Shown here one piece after another: positions 45,078-56,822 of a stretch of DNA of 64,000 nt (its first letter is position 1; each line of letters starts with the position of its first letter). The stretch is from Serinus canaria. Taxonomy: Eukaryota; Chordata; Aves; Passeriformes; Fringillidae. The translations under genes were made by a program, and so were the position numbers. The notes under the pieces were generated by a model that was not told the DNA's origin, did not search any database, and saw only the letters and a list, made by a program, of their open reading frames with translations. The stretch is from the NCBI RefSeq assembly GCF_022539315.1, contig NC_066332.1, positions 1,426,001 through 1,490,000 of the forward strand, in the 5' to 3' direction.

Positions 45078-48000
45078 ATTACTCCCAGCTCGGGGTGTTC
45101 TGTGAGCTGGAACCCAGCAGAACTTTGGGGCTGGGGAAGGACCAAAGGCCCAGCAGAGAAGGGCAAAGCCAGGGGGAGAAACCCACCCCGAATCCTGGGA
45201 TAACCCCTCGGACGGGGCTGCAATCCCAGATCTCCTGAATTCCAGGAATGCTGCCCACGGCTGTCCCTGCTCCGGGAGCCAGGGAGGTGTCTGGGGAGCC
45301 CAGAGGGTGTCGCACCCAGCGGCCACAGGACAAGGTGTCCCTGGGCACAGCCCTGTGCCCCGCAGGAGGGGCGGCCCCCGGCCCGAGAGGGGTTCCCGGG
45401 AGGGGCTCCCGGAGCTCTTTGGGGTCGCGGCGGTGCCGGTGCCCGGTGATGGATCCCACTGTCACCCTTCAAAGGCGCAGTTGTTCTCCATCCATCTCCG
45501 CTCGGCCGAGGGGCTCTGGGAACATTCCCGGCCCCAGCCCCTCTCACCTGGGACCGGCGGGAGCGGCATCCCCGGGGATGCTCGGCATGACCGGAATTTA
45601 ACCCCGGCAGCGCCGCGCCCGCGGAGCGCGGGAGGTGCGAGATGCGGCAGCCCCGGCCGGACCGGCGACAAACTGCCGGGGGAGGAGGGGACACGGAGGG
45701 GGGGAATGCCACCGGCCCGGCCCGCAGCCACACCTCTTTTTAACGCTGCAACCTCCTATCAGTCATTTTACAATTCCAAATTACCAACCAAGAGTTGTCT
45801 TCCCTCCCCACCCCAGCCCGTTCCCATTTCTGCCAAATGCAGCTATTTGATTTTAGCGGCTAAGAGATTTTCTCTCTTGCTCTTCCTCAAGTTGCTTTCA
45901 CTTAAAAAAATAATAAAAAACTGAAGTCCTGGAGAAGCAGACAGAATAACAATATCAGACAGCAGACTCGCTGTTTAGTCACAGAATGACCTGAAATTTC
46001 TCCAAGGAAATGTATTTGCCACTGAAAAATACTGGAAAAATCTGTGTGAAAGTTTTTCCTTGACATTTTACTGGTTTAGAGGAAACAGGAGAGCAATCTT
46101 TCCCCATCACCTTCACAGCTTGTTATTTTTCCTTCCCTCTTTTTAGTCAGCCCCAAGAGTTTCCTCCAGGATGGGAATTGTAAGGAAAAATTGAGCAAGG
46201 AATTGGGAACCTCTGGGTTGTGGGGCCAGACCAGAACCCCAAAGCTGAGCCTGCCACTTGGTTTTGTTTGGGTCCTTCACTCCTTCCTGCCAGCCCAGCC
46301 TTGTGCCAAGGGGTCAGTCACATCCAAATCCAGGAATTATCTATTACAATACTTCAATATTTATGGCACAGATTTCTCCTGAACTGCCTTGTAAACCACG
46401 GCAGAAATAATGGCCTTCCCACTGAGAGCCACAATCGACCAACAGGAAGGCAGGACTGCAATTTCAAATATGTATTAAGAAGTCCTTAAGTGAACGTTTT
46501 GCTTAAATTAGGAGATGGGCCAGGATTCAGACAATAAGGCCTCACCAAAGAGAATTTCCCCAGCAAATCAGTCCAGAGGAGGCTCCAGGGGGGCAAGGGA
46601 GCGATCCTGACCTCCCAAGGCTATCAGGAAATTTCATTTTTCATCATTTTTTGTTGTCAGGACTTCACCAAGAGCCTTGTCCTGGTGAGGGCCCGGGGGC
46701 TGCAGGCCAGTCCCAGTCCCAGCAGAGCTCACCCAGCTTTTCCCAGCTCAGTTCTCCCCCTGGATCATGGCATTCCAGCATTTCTGAAGCCTCTTTTCAA
46801 TAATTATCACGCTGTTACATTGGTGAGTTTCTTGACAAGTTATTAAATCATAATTTCTAATTTAAATGCCAGCTTTTGGCGTGCATGCCTGCTCAGGATA
46901 AGCTCATTTTCATTTTTATTAAACATCACCTATTAAACACAAGGAGAATTTTCTTAGGAATAACAGAAAACACCACAGGTGTTTTTCCTTATTTCCCAGC
47001 TCATGTTGTGATGGTTTCAAATAATTCCCCGAACACACCACCACAACAGGGGAGTTGTTCTGTGCTTAGGTGGGGCTGGGGGCTGCAGAGACACCTCTGG
47101 GGGGCTGCTTGGCACCTTCCCTTGGGTTTCAGTCCCTGGCAAAGCCCAGCTCCAGGCTCTGCCTCCTCCCTGGAGCATCCCCAGCTCCCAAAACAGAGAG
47201 CACTGGCAGGAACCCGAGGGGCAGCTCAGGATGCCGGGGTGAGACCCCAGTGCCCAAAGCTGTCACCTTCCAGGGGGATCCTGGAGGCTCCTGACGTGGC
47301 AGCCACATCCCAGGGCTGCCTCCTTCTTGGCTTTCCAAGCAGATGGTCAATTAATTATGCTCGTTTGGTGCTGATGGTGCCTGGCCCTGGGCTCGGTGTC
47401 CCACCTGTGTCCCCCAGGCTGCAGGGACAGCTGGAGTGGCACTGCCAGCTCTGTCCCAGCCAGGGCTGCCCTCCCCAGCCCCCGGGGCTGTGTGCCCACA
47501 GAACCTGCACCAAAGCCATGGGATGTGGCACAAACGGTGCGAAAAGGGGCCCAGGCAGTTCTCATCTGAAAGCACAGAATCAAAGGAGGAGAATGCTGCA
47601 GAGCCAGAGCCCTGTGGGAGAGGAGAGCCAGGGGATGCAGCTCCCAGCTTGGCCCCTCTCTCTGGGATGGACTGTGTGCTAAAACCCTGCCACGCTCTGG
47701 GAGTGATGGGAAAAGGAATTCCCCATTTCCCCCCGATGATTTCCAGCTCCAGACTGCACATTGCCCGTGATCAGCCTGATTAGTGAAATAAATCATCCTT
47801 ACCTGAAGATAATCCATTTACGCTTTTTAATTAAACACAATTATGACAATTTGTTCTGCCTCCTGCCAGGCTGCCTGTGCAATCAGGGCCCAGGGCAGGA
47901 AACTTTGGTGGATGTGTTTCCCTCCACGCCACAGACCCCAGCAGAGCGACCCTGGAAGTGCCCCTTTGGATGGTGGAGCTGGAGATTGCCCAGCAAACAG

Positions 48001-48394
48001 CAGCAAGGGGAGTTTGGGGACCTGTGGGCTCCTCCTGTGCCACAGCTGCACTGGAGCTTCTGTGGAGCCCCTGCACCCTCCGTTTTGGGGTGCACATCCC
48101 CCTGCCCATGCAAGGTGCCCACACAGCTGGGACGGGTCCCAGAGCAGCTCCAGGTCCTCGTCCCAGCCCCACAGGACACAAACCCAGGGCCCTTTACTCT
48201 GCCAAGGCTTTTATCCAGATCAACTTTCCTCCAAGTTGGAGTGAGAGACAGAATGAGCCCTAATGAGAGAGCTGAAATAGATGTTAGAGACCTGGCAGGT
48301 ATTTAAGAGCCCTGGGCAGCCCCTCTCCCCTCCCTGCTCAAGTTCAACTGGCAGCCAGTACAGCAGACTCTGCTGTTTGTTTTGGGTTCAATGG

Positions 48395-48545
48395 CATCTC
48401 ATTTACACGTGTTAATTGCGACTAATTGGCACTAATTGGATGAACAGGAAACCCTCTGGGAGCACTCATACCTTTAATTTGTAGTAAATATCATTAATTA
48501 ACATATGCTAATTAGAGCCAATTAACATTGATTAAGGGTTGCCAG
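48395..48545. promoter_or_regulatory. TAAT-dense candidate enhancer
   Basis: Within 150 bp there are about nine TAAT/ATTA cores, including GTTAATTGCG, two ACTAATTGG, TCATTAATTAAC, GCTAATTAGAG, CAATTAAC and GATTAAG. The block opens with the palindrome ACACGTGT (E-box CACGTG at 48406-48411). This homeodomain-site density is unusual for the window and fits a developmental enhancer. Confidence 0.4.
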
Positions 48546-48654
48546 CTACTTGGAAACTACAACTATCCACGTTGTACTAAGTCAGCACAAAATATGATGC
48601 AGGTTTTAGGGAGAGCCCAGGAGGCAGCACCTGGCAGCTCCCCTGGCAGCCCTG

Positions 48655-48697
48655 TTGGGCACACTGGGCACACTGGGCACACTGGGCACACTGGGCC
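48655..48697. repeat. 10-bp tandem repeat (GGGCACACT)
   Basis: Four to five copies of CTGGGCACAC in tandem, perfect except at the ends. Confidence 0.9.
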
Positions 48698-48784
48698 CCC
48701 ACCCCACTGCCACCCAGCCCAGCTCTGGGCAGCCTGGAGCTGCTCAGAACTCACACTTTGTGATGTGGTTTAGTTGGCACCTGG

Positions 48785-48857
48785 GGTCGGTCAAAGGCTG
48801 GACTTGGTGATCCTGGAGGTTTTCTCCAGCCCTGAGGGTTCTGTGGTTCTGTGAACC
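48785..48857 (+). mobile_element. CR1 LINE 3' end fragment
   Basis: The tail GGCTGGACTTGGTGATCCTG, GGAGGTTTTCTCCAGCC, then GGTTCTGTGGTTCTGTG matches the CR1 3' terminus with its terminal 8-bp repeats. Confidence 0.8.
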
Positions 48858-51360
48858 CAAAACGAGCTGGCAGCCTGAGCCAGGAGTGGAGCTCCAAGGT
48901 CAGCAGCTGCAGCACCCCTTGGCAAAGGCAGCCCCACTGCCAGCAGGTGCCCCTGGGACAGCAGTGGCACTGCCAGGCTCCCAGGAAGGGCTGGTGGGCA
49001 GGGAGAGCACAGGGCCCTTCCCTCACAGGCCACTCTGCCAATTTACAGGCAGACAAAGCCAGGACAGTCCCTGCTGATGGCATTTCCCAGAGAGCCTTTG
49101 GCACCCAGGGATCACCACTGGGCTGCCAGGACAGCCCTGGCCCCCTCATCCCAGGGAAGGTGGCCAAGATTTGGCTGCTCTGACCTGGGATGTGCACACA
49201 GCCCCAGGGGATCCCAGGAGGCTGAAGTTCAAACACCTCTTGTTCTCCCAAACCTTTTGCACTGAAATTGTCACCAGCCTGTTTCATCTGCTGTTTACCA
49301 TTTTATCCTCTGACAAACAAGGCTTATCAGCTGGTGTGGAAGGATGGAGCAGGGCAGTGCTTAATCCCAGCCAGCACCTGGGAGGAGCCGTGGTCTGGGC
49401 TGACACTGGCTCTGTTTCCCAATTTACAGGTTTTAAAAGGATTAGCTTCCAAACTGGGGAAAACAGAGCCCGTGCTTGAGACACCACAGGCAGAGGATGT
49501 GCTGTGAATTCCCTGGATTTTGCTGTTTGTCTCAGACAGGATTTGCTGGCAGAGGGGCAGCACGAGGTGCTGGTGGAAGGGATTGTGTGGGGCTGTGTCC
49601 TTGTGCTGTCCATTCCCTGCTCCTGCAAACCTTCCCTGTGCAGGGTGGGGACACACAATCAGCTCTGCCCCTAATTGCAAACCCACCCCTGAATTTAAAA
49701 CAAAATTAAAACACAGGGTTTGAGGCCCCTTTCCAGTATTTTCACTATTTATATCACAGACTGCCCAAGAGAGGCTAGAGGATGGACAGGGATGGGGAAA
49801 GGTGCTGCAGCCCCCATCCCATTCTTTTGGGATGCCCCAGAAGAGCCCAACACCCCTCCAGGAGCTGCAGAGCTTTGGGGCCAGGCTCAGGACCCTCCCT
49901 TTGTCCCCCAAGGCCATCTCAGCACAAAGCCATGGCAGGCACAGGAGGATTTGTGGCTCTGCTTTCTCCACAACTCCAAGAGGTGTAAAATTTCCAAGAC
50001 AGACATAAAATTCTACATATTTATATCTATGGACACAAAACCTGGCCCTCCAAGAGGATGTGCTCAATAATCCAGTCCCAGCTCCCCCTCTAATCACAGT
50101 GATCCCATGACCCAGGACTCCTGACCAAGGCTTTATATCAGAGTTTACAGTATTTAGGAAGTGCTGTCGATAATGTTTGCAGTGAAATAATTACTGAAGC
50201 GATTTTAGTTTATTTTCATTCATGCTAATCTTATCAAGCTATTAATTAACCCCAAAGAAGGGACATGACATTGTTTGGTGGTTACACCCCAGTAAGCAAA
50301 CAAGAGGAATAATCCCATTTCCAGCAAGGCAGGAGGACCTGGGGCACTGCTGCTGCTCCAGGTGGGTCCTGCAAGGGCTGGGTGGTTTTGGGGTGCTGCC
50401 ACCTGCTGCTCCCCACCACCCCAACCCTCCTCACCAGGCACTGCTCAGCCAGGTAACCCTCAGGGCACCCCCCTGCCTGCAGCAAAAAGGTCTTTTTTTC
50501 TCTTGGGATTGCCCAAAATGTCACAAACTTCCCTCAAACACCCCCCAAATGTGACCCCAGCTCTGTCTCACTGTGGCTTCTGACCCCTTACCAGGTGGGA
50601 GGTGATCACATTGTACCAACAGGGGGTGAGAAATTCAGGAATGTTTGACAATAATCTGGAGTGGGGATTCCTTGGTGATAAGAAACAACTTGAGGAAACG
50701 ACTTAAACGCCTGCAAATTCAACATCTCCTTTTTGTTTTATGACAGCCTCAGCATCCCTGTGCCCACAGAGCCCCTTCAGCAAACATTATGCACAGGATT
50801 TATTCTGGATGGCTCCTCTTTACTGGGGATTGCAGTGATATATGGTGCTCCTCCATCAGCTGAGCACTAAAGTATATTGTTCTGACCCTTCCACTCCCTC
50901 CATTTGCCTAAGACTCCAGCCACTTGATATTTTTCCAGTTCTGACATTTCAAACATGCAATGCCATATGTATTGCCACTTCCAGGTAATTATCACGTAAA
51001 ATTAGGCTGGTCTTGTACATGAAACTAGCAATTAGCCAAGGATTGAAGGTCAAAGAGATCTCATTTATGGAGTCTCTAACAAAATGTTAAGTGTAAATGT
51101 GTGTCAGATGGTCCAGGATGCTGGATTATATGGGGTCATGACAACGGGGCTGAAGTGTCATCAAGCACGGTGTAACCAGTCTGTTGGGCACAGCAGTACA
51201 ATCTGGGACTTATCTCTCCCAGCCTTATCAGAGCCTCAGCTAAATCTAGGACACGGCCTTGGAGGAGTTTCTGCAGGAAGCAGGAAAATGACTCGCAGCC
51301 CATTGTTTCCATGGGAGGGCTCTGAAAGGAGCTGCTCTTACTGCAGCCTGGGTGTGCCGG

Positions 51361-51608
51361 GTGACAAATGCCATCCCTGTCCCCAGGACGTGTCCCAGCC
51401 AGAGCAGGACCTCGTGTGCTGGGTGACAAATGCCATCCCTGTCCCCAGGACGTGTCCCAGCCAGAGAGGGACCTCCTGTTCTGGGTGACAAATGCCATCC
51501 CTGTCCCCAGGACGTGTCCCAGCCAGAGAGGGACCTCCTGTTCTGGGTGACAAATGCCATCACTGTCCCCAGGACGTGTCCCAGCCAGAGCAGGACCTCG
51601 CTGGTGCC
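51361..51608. repeat. 62-bp minisatellite, four copies
   Basis: Units beginning GTGACAAATGCCATC start at 51361, 51423, 51485 and 51547. They are almost identical, differing mainly in GAGCAGG or GAGAGGG. Confidence 0.95.
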
Positions 51609-51727
51609 ACTGTGATGAGGGCAGGTTTTGTTCCAGCCATGCTCAAGGAAGGGCAGCTGTACCATGAGGGGGTGAGTGGGACATGCCAGGGCTGTGCCAC
51701 ACCCCCTGTCCCCAAGGTCCTGGGGAG

Positions 51728-52060
51728 GGAGGGATGGATGGATGGATGGATGGATGGATGGATGGATGGATGGATGGATGGATGGATGGATGGATGGATG
51801 GATGGATGGATGGATGGATGGATGGATGGATGGATGGATGGATGGAGAGATGGGTGGATGGATGGATGGATGGATGAGGGATGGATGGGTGGATGTATGA
51901 AGGGATGGATGGAAGGATGGATGGATGGAGGGATGGATGGGGGATGGATAGATGATGAATGAATGGGTGGATGGATGGATGGATGGATGGATGGATGGAT
52001 GGATGGATGGATGGATGGATGGATGGATGGGGGATGGATAGATGATGAATGGATGGGTGC
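51728..52060. repeat. GGAT tetranucleotide array in two blocks
   Basis: GGATGGAT runs at 51728-51880 and 51966-52030 are separated by degenerate GGATGAAG/GGATAGAT variants. The long MDGW/HPSI open frames on both strands are simple repeat translation. Confidence 0.98.
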
Positions 52061-52239
52061 TCCCTGTGCCCACACACCAGAGCCTTTGGTGCCACCTCAC
52101 CCTTCCCTGGCACCCAGACCCTGAGCCAGGCCTGCCAAAGCCACACTAAGGACATCCCCAAACTTTCCTGGCTCTTCCCCCGCGGCAGCCCTGGCTCTCC
52201 CCTCCCTCCCTCCCTCCCTCCCTCCCGCAGCCCAGGTCG

Positions 52240-52380
52240 CAGAGGCACTTAGCTAAATGATATAACTGCAAACAAAGTGTGACAGGTTTATTTGTAATTA
52301 TACCACATTTAAAGGAACAAGATGAGCCTAATGAGTTAATAAAGTGGCTGCCTGTCAAAGCAGGGGCTGCTGTGCCTGGC
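52240..52380. promoter_or_regulatory. Candidate conserved element
   Basis: A unique AT-rich block with TGCAAACAAAG (FOX/TCF-like), TGACAGG and CTGTCAAA (MEIS/TGIF-type), TAATTA at 52295-52300, and CCTAATGAGTTAATAAAG. Inferred regulatory. Confidence 0.35.
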
Positions 52381-53054
52381 GGGTCCAACCGGGCTCATGC
52401 ATATGGAGGGTGCCCGGGTGCCCCCGGCCATGGCAACGCGCAGGTAGCAGCCCGTGGCCAGCTGCCCCCGTCCCACCAGACTTGTCTGAAGTGAAGACTT
52501 GTGAGGAGCGAGCATTTTGTCTCAGCACACTTGACAAAACAAAGACAACTCACTCCTCTGGTTTCATGCCACATTTTTTATTCATAAACAAGCTGTTGGC
52601 TGTAAAGACATGATAAAACTCGAGCTCAGAGGAGGCTGGCGAACATTTGAATGCAAATCCTCAGCTGCTACAAATCCTTCCTATTATTCAGCCGATTTCC
52701 CCCCTCCCCTCCCCATTTTTGTCTTATGCTAAGCTAGGCAGGATCCCGACCAGAGATATGTGATAAACTCTGGTCAATGCAAAGAAAGGCACCGGCATAA
52801 AAATTCAAAGGCTGGCGGGGAGAGGGGAGGCTCTGCGGGGCGAGGGAGAGGAACAAAGGCCACCCTGCAGCCGGGAGCTCTCCCAAGGTTTAGCTCTACA
52901 TGCACAGTTCTGCTGCCTGGGGGCTTTTCCCACCTTTTCCTGCCCTATCCAGGTACCTGATTCCCAGAGGGGGTGAATGGGGAAAGCAGGACCAGCGGAA
53001 GGGCAGGGAGGGCAGCCCGGCTGCTGCTCCAGCATGGAATAATCCTGGGCAGAG

Positions 53055-53125
53055 GCAAGCAGGGGGGCTGGGAGGAGAGGGCCTTTGAGGTCCCTTCCAA
53101 CCCAAACCATTCTGTGGTTCTATGG
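53055..53125 (+). mobile_element. CR1 LINE 3' end fragment
   Basis: Ends CTTTGAGGTCCCTTCCAACC, CAAACCATTCTGTGGTTCTA, the characteristic CR1 3' terminus. Severely 5'-truncated. Confidence 0.9.
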
Positions 53126-55799
53126 AAACCAGGAGCTCCCAGTCCCAAGCAATGAGAATACCTCATGGGAAAAAAACCCAGCTAAAAACCTTAATATGGA
53201 TTGGTTGAATCAACCAGGAAAGAAACAGGAATTTGGTATTTTCTATTTTCACCCCCAAAACTTTCAGTGACACCCACAAGTTATAGCACACACAGACCCC
53301 CACGAAGGGGATGAGGCTCTCTGACTGCAAATTTGGGCTGAGAAATTCAAGTTTCAGGTTCGTTGCAAGGCTGGTGCTGAGTGGGGAAGAGAAAGGACAC
53401 CACAGGGTGTCCAGGGCCTCAGTCTGTGAATCAAACCCAGCTCTGCCAGAGCCTCAAGAACCTTCTCCAGGGCCTCAGTCTGTAAACTGAGCTCTGCCAC
53501 AGCCTCAAACCCAACTCTGCCAGAGCCTCAAGAACCTTCTCCCCACTGGTTTAAGCCCAGATGTTTCACCAAACTCAGGTCTGGAGTTTAATCTGGCTTT
53601 TAGGCTGGACCTGACCTGGCTCCTGTGGGCTCCCTGCCTTCATAGACATTTGTGGAAGTCTTTTACCCTGTTTTCTCAGTGAGCAGGGGCTGAGAGCTCC
53701 CCACCCCACAGACCCCACTGCAGTGAGAATGGCTTGTGGCCTTGGGCAGGAACAGCTCTGCCCTTGGCCATAACAGAGGGAATCTCCTCGGGGAGAAGGA
53801 AAAAAATGGAGAAGAGGAGATACAGTTCAGAGAGATGAGTTTTGCATGATAATTGGGAAATAAAGAAACTAAAAGTTGGTGGGAATTCATTTGCATGAGA
53901 AGGCAAACGGGGAAAAAAACAAAGGCAGATTATTTCGTGCAGCCTCTATCTAATAAATTATTTGGAGAAGAAAATGCCCCAGAGGTCGAGATTGTGAGCA
54001 GGAGGGCTGGGGGTCACTCGGGGCTGTGGGTTTGCTGCTCTGGATCCTGACTGATAGAGATATTTGCATTTCTGGGGTAATTCTGCAGCACGAGGAAATC
54101 TGCTATCAGGGCCTGCCAGGACACCCCACATCCCCCACAGAAACCATTCAAGCCAATCCTTTTAGCTCCCTGCTAAACAAACAGGGCTGCAGTCACATCC
54201 CAGCTGTGCTCCCACAAACACCAAAGGCTGATTTCATTTTTGGTGGCGCCTAATGCAGTGCTGGGTGCATTTGCTGGCAGAGTGGGAGGAGGAAAATGCT
54301 GAACTGCAGCTGCAATCCGAGCCAGGCAAAGCACCCCCAGGAACTGAGGGACCCCACAAAAAGCACCTTTCGTTCTCTGAGACAAAATTTGAGGCACAAA
54401 CTTGGATTTTTAACAATGTGCTCATCATTGCTGAGCATTCCAGCAGTTTTTGGTGAGCCTGAGTTGCACGATGGGCCGGCTGGGAATGGAACCCCTGGCA
54501 TGGGCATGGCTCACACCAGGAGGGGCTGGTCCCTCAGGAAGGTGAATTCCCCTCCTGCAAACCCTTCCTGTGCTGGCAGCAACGCATGGACACCCTCCAA
54601 GCACGCCAGCCTGGGGTTCTGCAGGAGCAAACCCTGTCCCCCCTTCTGAGAAAAAGGCAAAAATGCCATGGCTGTGATCACCGGGGGAAAAGGCAGAGCA
54701 GGGAGTGAGTGGGAATACTGAGAGAGGACAGGAAAGTCCTGGTGGGTGTTTCTGCCAGCCCTGGCACAGCTGGGAGAGGCCCCAGGGCAGGCCAGGTTTA
54801 GATGTGAGTTTAATCTTCCACCTGAGCTAAAGCACAGCACTGAGCCCTCTGTGCTGCCTGCCCAGGGTTCCTAAGGTGCCTTTTCCTAAAGAGTGGCACC
54901 AAGGGTGCCTGCCTGGCTGGGAGGGACTCGGGGTGAAGCCATGGCTCTGTCCCAGCTGGGCTCTGCTCCCTCCCAGGGCAGGATCAATGCAGAGCCCTGC
55001 TCTGGACACGAGGAGAGGTTTAATTCTAATCTGTATTGACTGCTCAGTGCTTTGGCTGCCAATTTGCATCAAGGACTTGTCTGGAGCAATGATGAGGGCC
55101 TGGCAGGTTCTCTCACAGTAATCCATAGCAGGGGCAGCGTCCCAGTGCTCCTGAGGCCCCCACACACACAAACCCCAGCTGAGCTGCTGCTCAGCTCTGC
55201 CTGCATTTCTGTCCTCCTCCACCTCCAACACTTCCAGGGTTTGGCAGCACAACGAGGCCAGGGGGAATTCCCATAAGTTCTTATCCTAAAATGTTTTGTC
55301 ATGGCACCTCATGGCCAAGAGAGCCACCTCTATCTCCTGGCTCCTCCAGCACTGTAAGTTCCAGCTTACTGAACACCCACAGCTTTTATTCCTTTAAAAG
55401 CTGAAAAATTGTGATTGTGAAAAAAAATATCTCCATGTATTTTGGCTAAATATCTTTGGAGTTCCCCTTATTTTCACTTTGATTTTTCCCCAGATTTGCA
55501 GCAGCCCTGGCCAAAGCATCCTCTCTGTTTGTGCCTGTCAAAAGGAACCTGAGTTTTATAAACAGTTTTCTGCTCTTGGGTATTTAAAAATACAAAGGAT
55601 TCAAAGATGGCTCTGGGGAGAAATGGCCACTGTCTTAGAGCATAAATAAATAAAGCCAGCCCAGTGACACTGGGACAGCTGGACAAGTGACAGCCAGGCC
55701 CTGGCCATCCCTCCCAGCCATGAGAAATACAAATATGGATAATAATGTTTTCCCCAGCTACAGTTTTCCTACTCCAGCGTGGAGAAATGGCCTGCTCAT

Positions 55800-55985
55800 C
55801 CAGCAACCGTAGAAAATCTCAATTTCCCACATAAAAATATTAGTGGCTGGCTTAAAATATTAACATGTGGATCGCATTGCCCTCAGAAGCTGTGGGATCG
55901 GAGTTTAGCATCAGCAGTTAGACACAGATATGGAATTAAAAATGTAAGCAGAGGCTTTTCAGGCCTCATTATGGCAGGAGGGAGG
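55800..55985. promoter_or_regulatory. Possible conserved element
   Basis: A unique AT-rich block contains AAAATATTAGTGGC, CTTAAAATATTAACATG, a GGAATTAAAAATG stretch and a GCCTCATTATGG end. Judged from texture only. Confidence 0.25.
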
Positions 55986-56383
55986 GATGGATGGAGGAGC
56001 AGGAGCAGGGCTGGGCTTTGTCCTCAGCCCTTCCCCTGCCACTGCCACCCCCAGGGGCAGAGCTGCCACAGCCCTGGCTCGGGGGGTGCCACCCTCAAGG
56101 TCACCCCACATCTGCACCTGGAAGGGAGCAGGACAAACCCTCCTGGGGTTGTGGCAGCTCATGGGGAAGCTGTGCAGGGTCAGGGTGAGGCCATGGGGTG
56201 AGGGCTGCACCCACCCTGTGTCACCCCACAGGGCCCCTGTGTGAACCCAGCACGTCACTCCTGATATCTGGAGCTACCGAGAGAGCCCCTGAGGGGGCTC
56301 GGGGGGCTTTGGAATGTTGCCAGAAGCACTTGGTGGATGGATTTTGATCCATCAGGGATGTGCCACCGATGTGTGAGGAGATG

Positions 56384-56388
56384 GAACC
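56384..56388. repeat. Target-site duplication, left copy (GAACC)
   Basis: Identical to 56818-56822 on the other side of the solo LTR. Confidence 0.85.
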
Positions 56389-56817
56389 TGTGGGAATCAC
56401 TGGGGTGCGAATGGTGAAGGGAAAAACGTAGTTATAGGGTAAATTACAGATTTTGGGGTGTTGTACAGGGGGGTTATGGAGGCAAGATGGAGGAATCAGG
56501 GCAGGTCACAAGATTCTTCCTCCTTCTTCTTGTCGTCCATCTTCTGCTGTGGTGTTGGCACTTTGGGATTGGTCTGGGGTAAGAATGTATCCGGTGACGA
56601 GGGTGACAGGTATTGGGGATAAAAGGTAAATCTGATATACGTAGTTTTTGTTATAAAAGATGTGCCCGCCTTGGGGGTGGTCAGAGTGCCTTTGGCTGCC
56701 CTGCTGGTCAGATCCCAGTCAGGCAGAGAAGGGACTTTACAGATAAGATAAAATAAACAATTCTGAAGACAGAAAAACCCTGGAGTCCAGACTCATCCTT
56801 TGAGACCCAGCCTGCCA
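56389..56817 (+). mobile_element. Solo LTR of an ERVL-like endogenous retrovirus
   Basis: The 429-bp element begins TGTGGGAATC and ends GCCTGCCA (TG...CA ends). It is flanked by a perfect 5-bp target duplication GAACC at 56384-56388 and 56818-56822. Five-base duplications fit class III (ERVL) integration. It contains TATA-like GGATAAAAGG and TTATAAAAG sequences near 56615-56660 and an AATAAA polyadenylation signal at 56752-56757, which orients it on the plus strand. No primer-binding site, gag, pol or env sequence follows, so it is a recombined solo LTR with no coding capacity. The wording resembles LTRs I recall as abundant in songbirds. Confidence 0.85.
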
Positions 56818-56822
56818 GAACC
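56818..56822. repeat. Target-site duplication, right copy (GAACC)
   Basis: Identical to 56384-56388. The pair brackets TG...CA ends exactly. Confidence 0.85.

Larger units (their letters stand above)
43107..51360. other. Upstream gene-free region
   Basis: No exon was recognised. It holds an A-run at 44069-44089, a 9-bp CATTATTCC run at 45016-45077, a 10-bp run at 48655-48697, a CR1 tail at 48785-48857, and AT-rich unique blocks near 43850-44220, 45740-46020, 47760-47870, 48395-48545 and 50130-50270. Confidence 0.6.
52060..56383. other. Gene-free region between GGAT array and solo LTR
   Basis: No exon was recognised. Contents are a CCCT run at 52198-52225, AT-rich unique blocks (52240-52380, 55800-55985), a CR1 tail at 53055-53125, and an imperfect short duplication of CAGGGCCTCAGTCTGT at 53409 and 53469. 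Confidence 0.6.
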
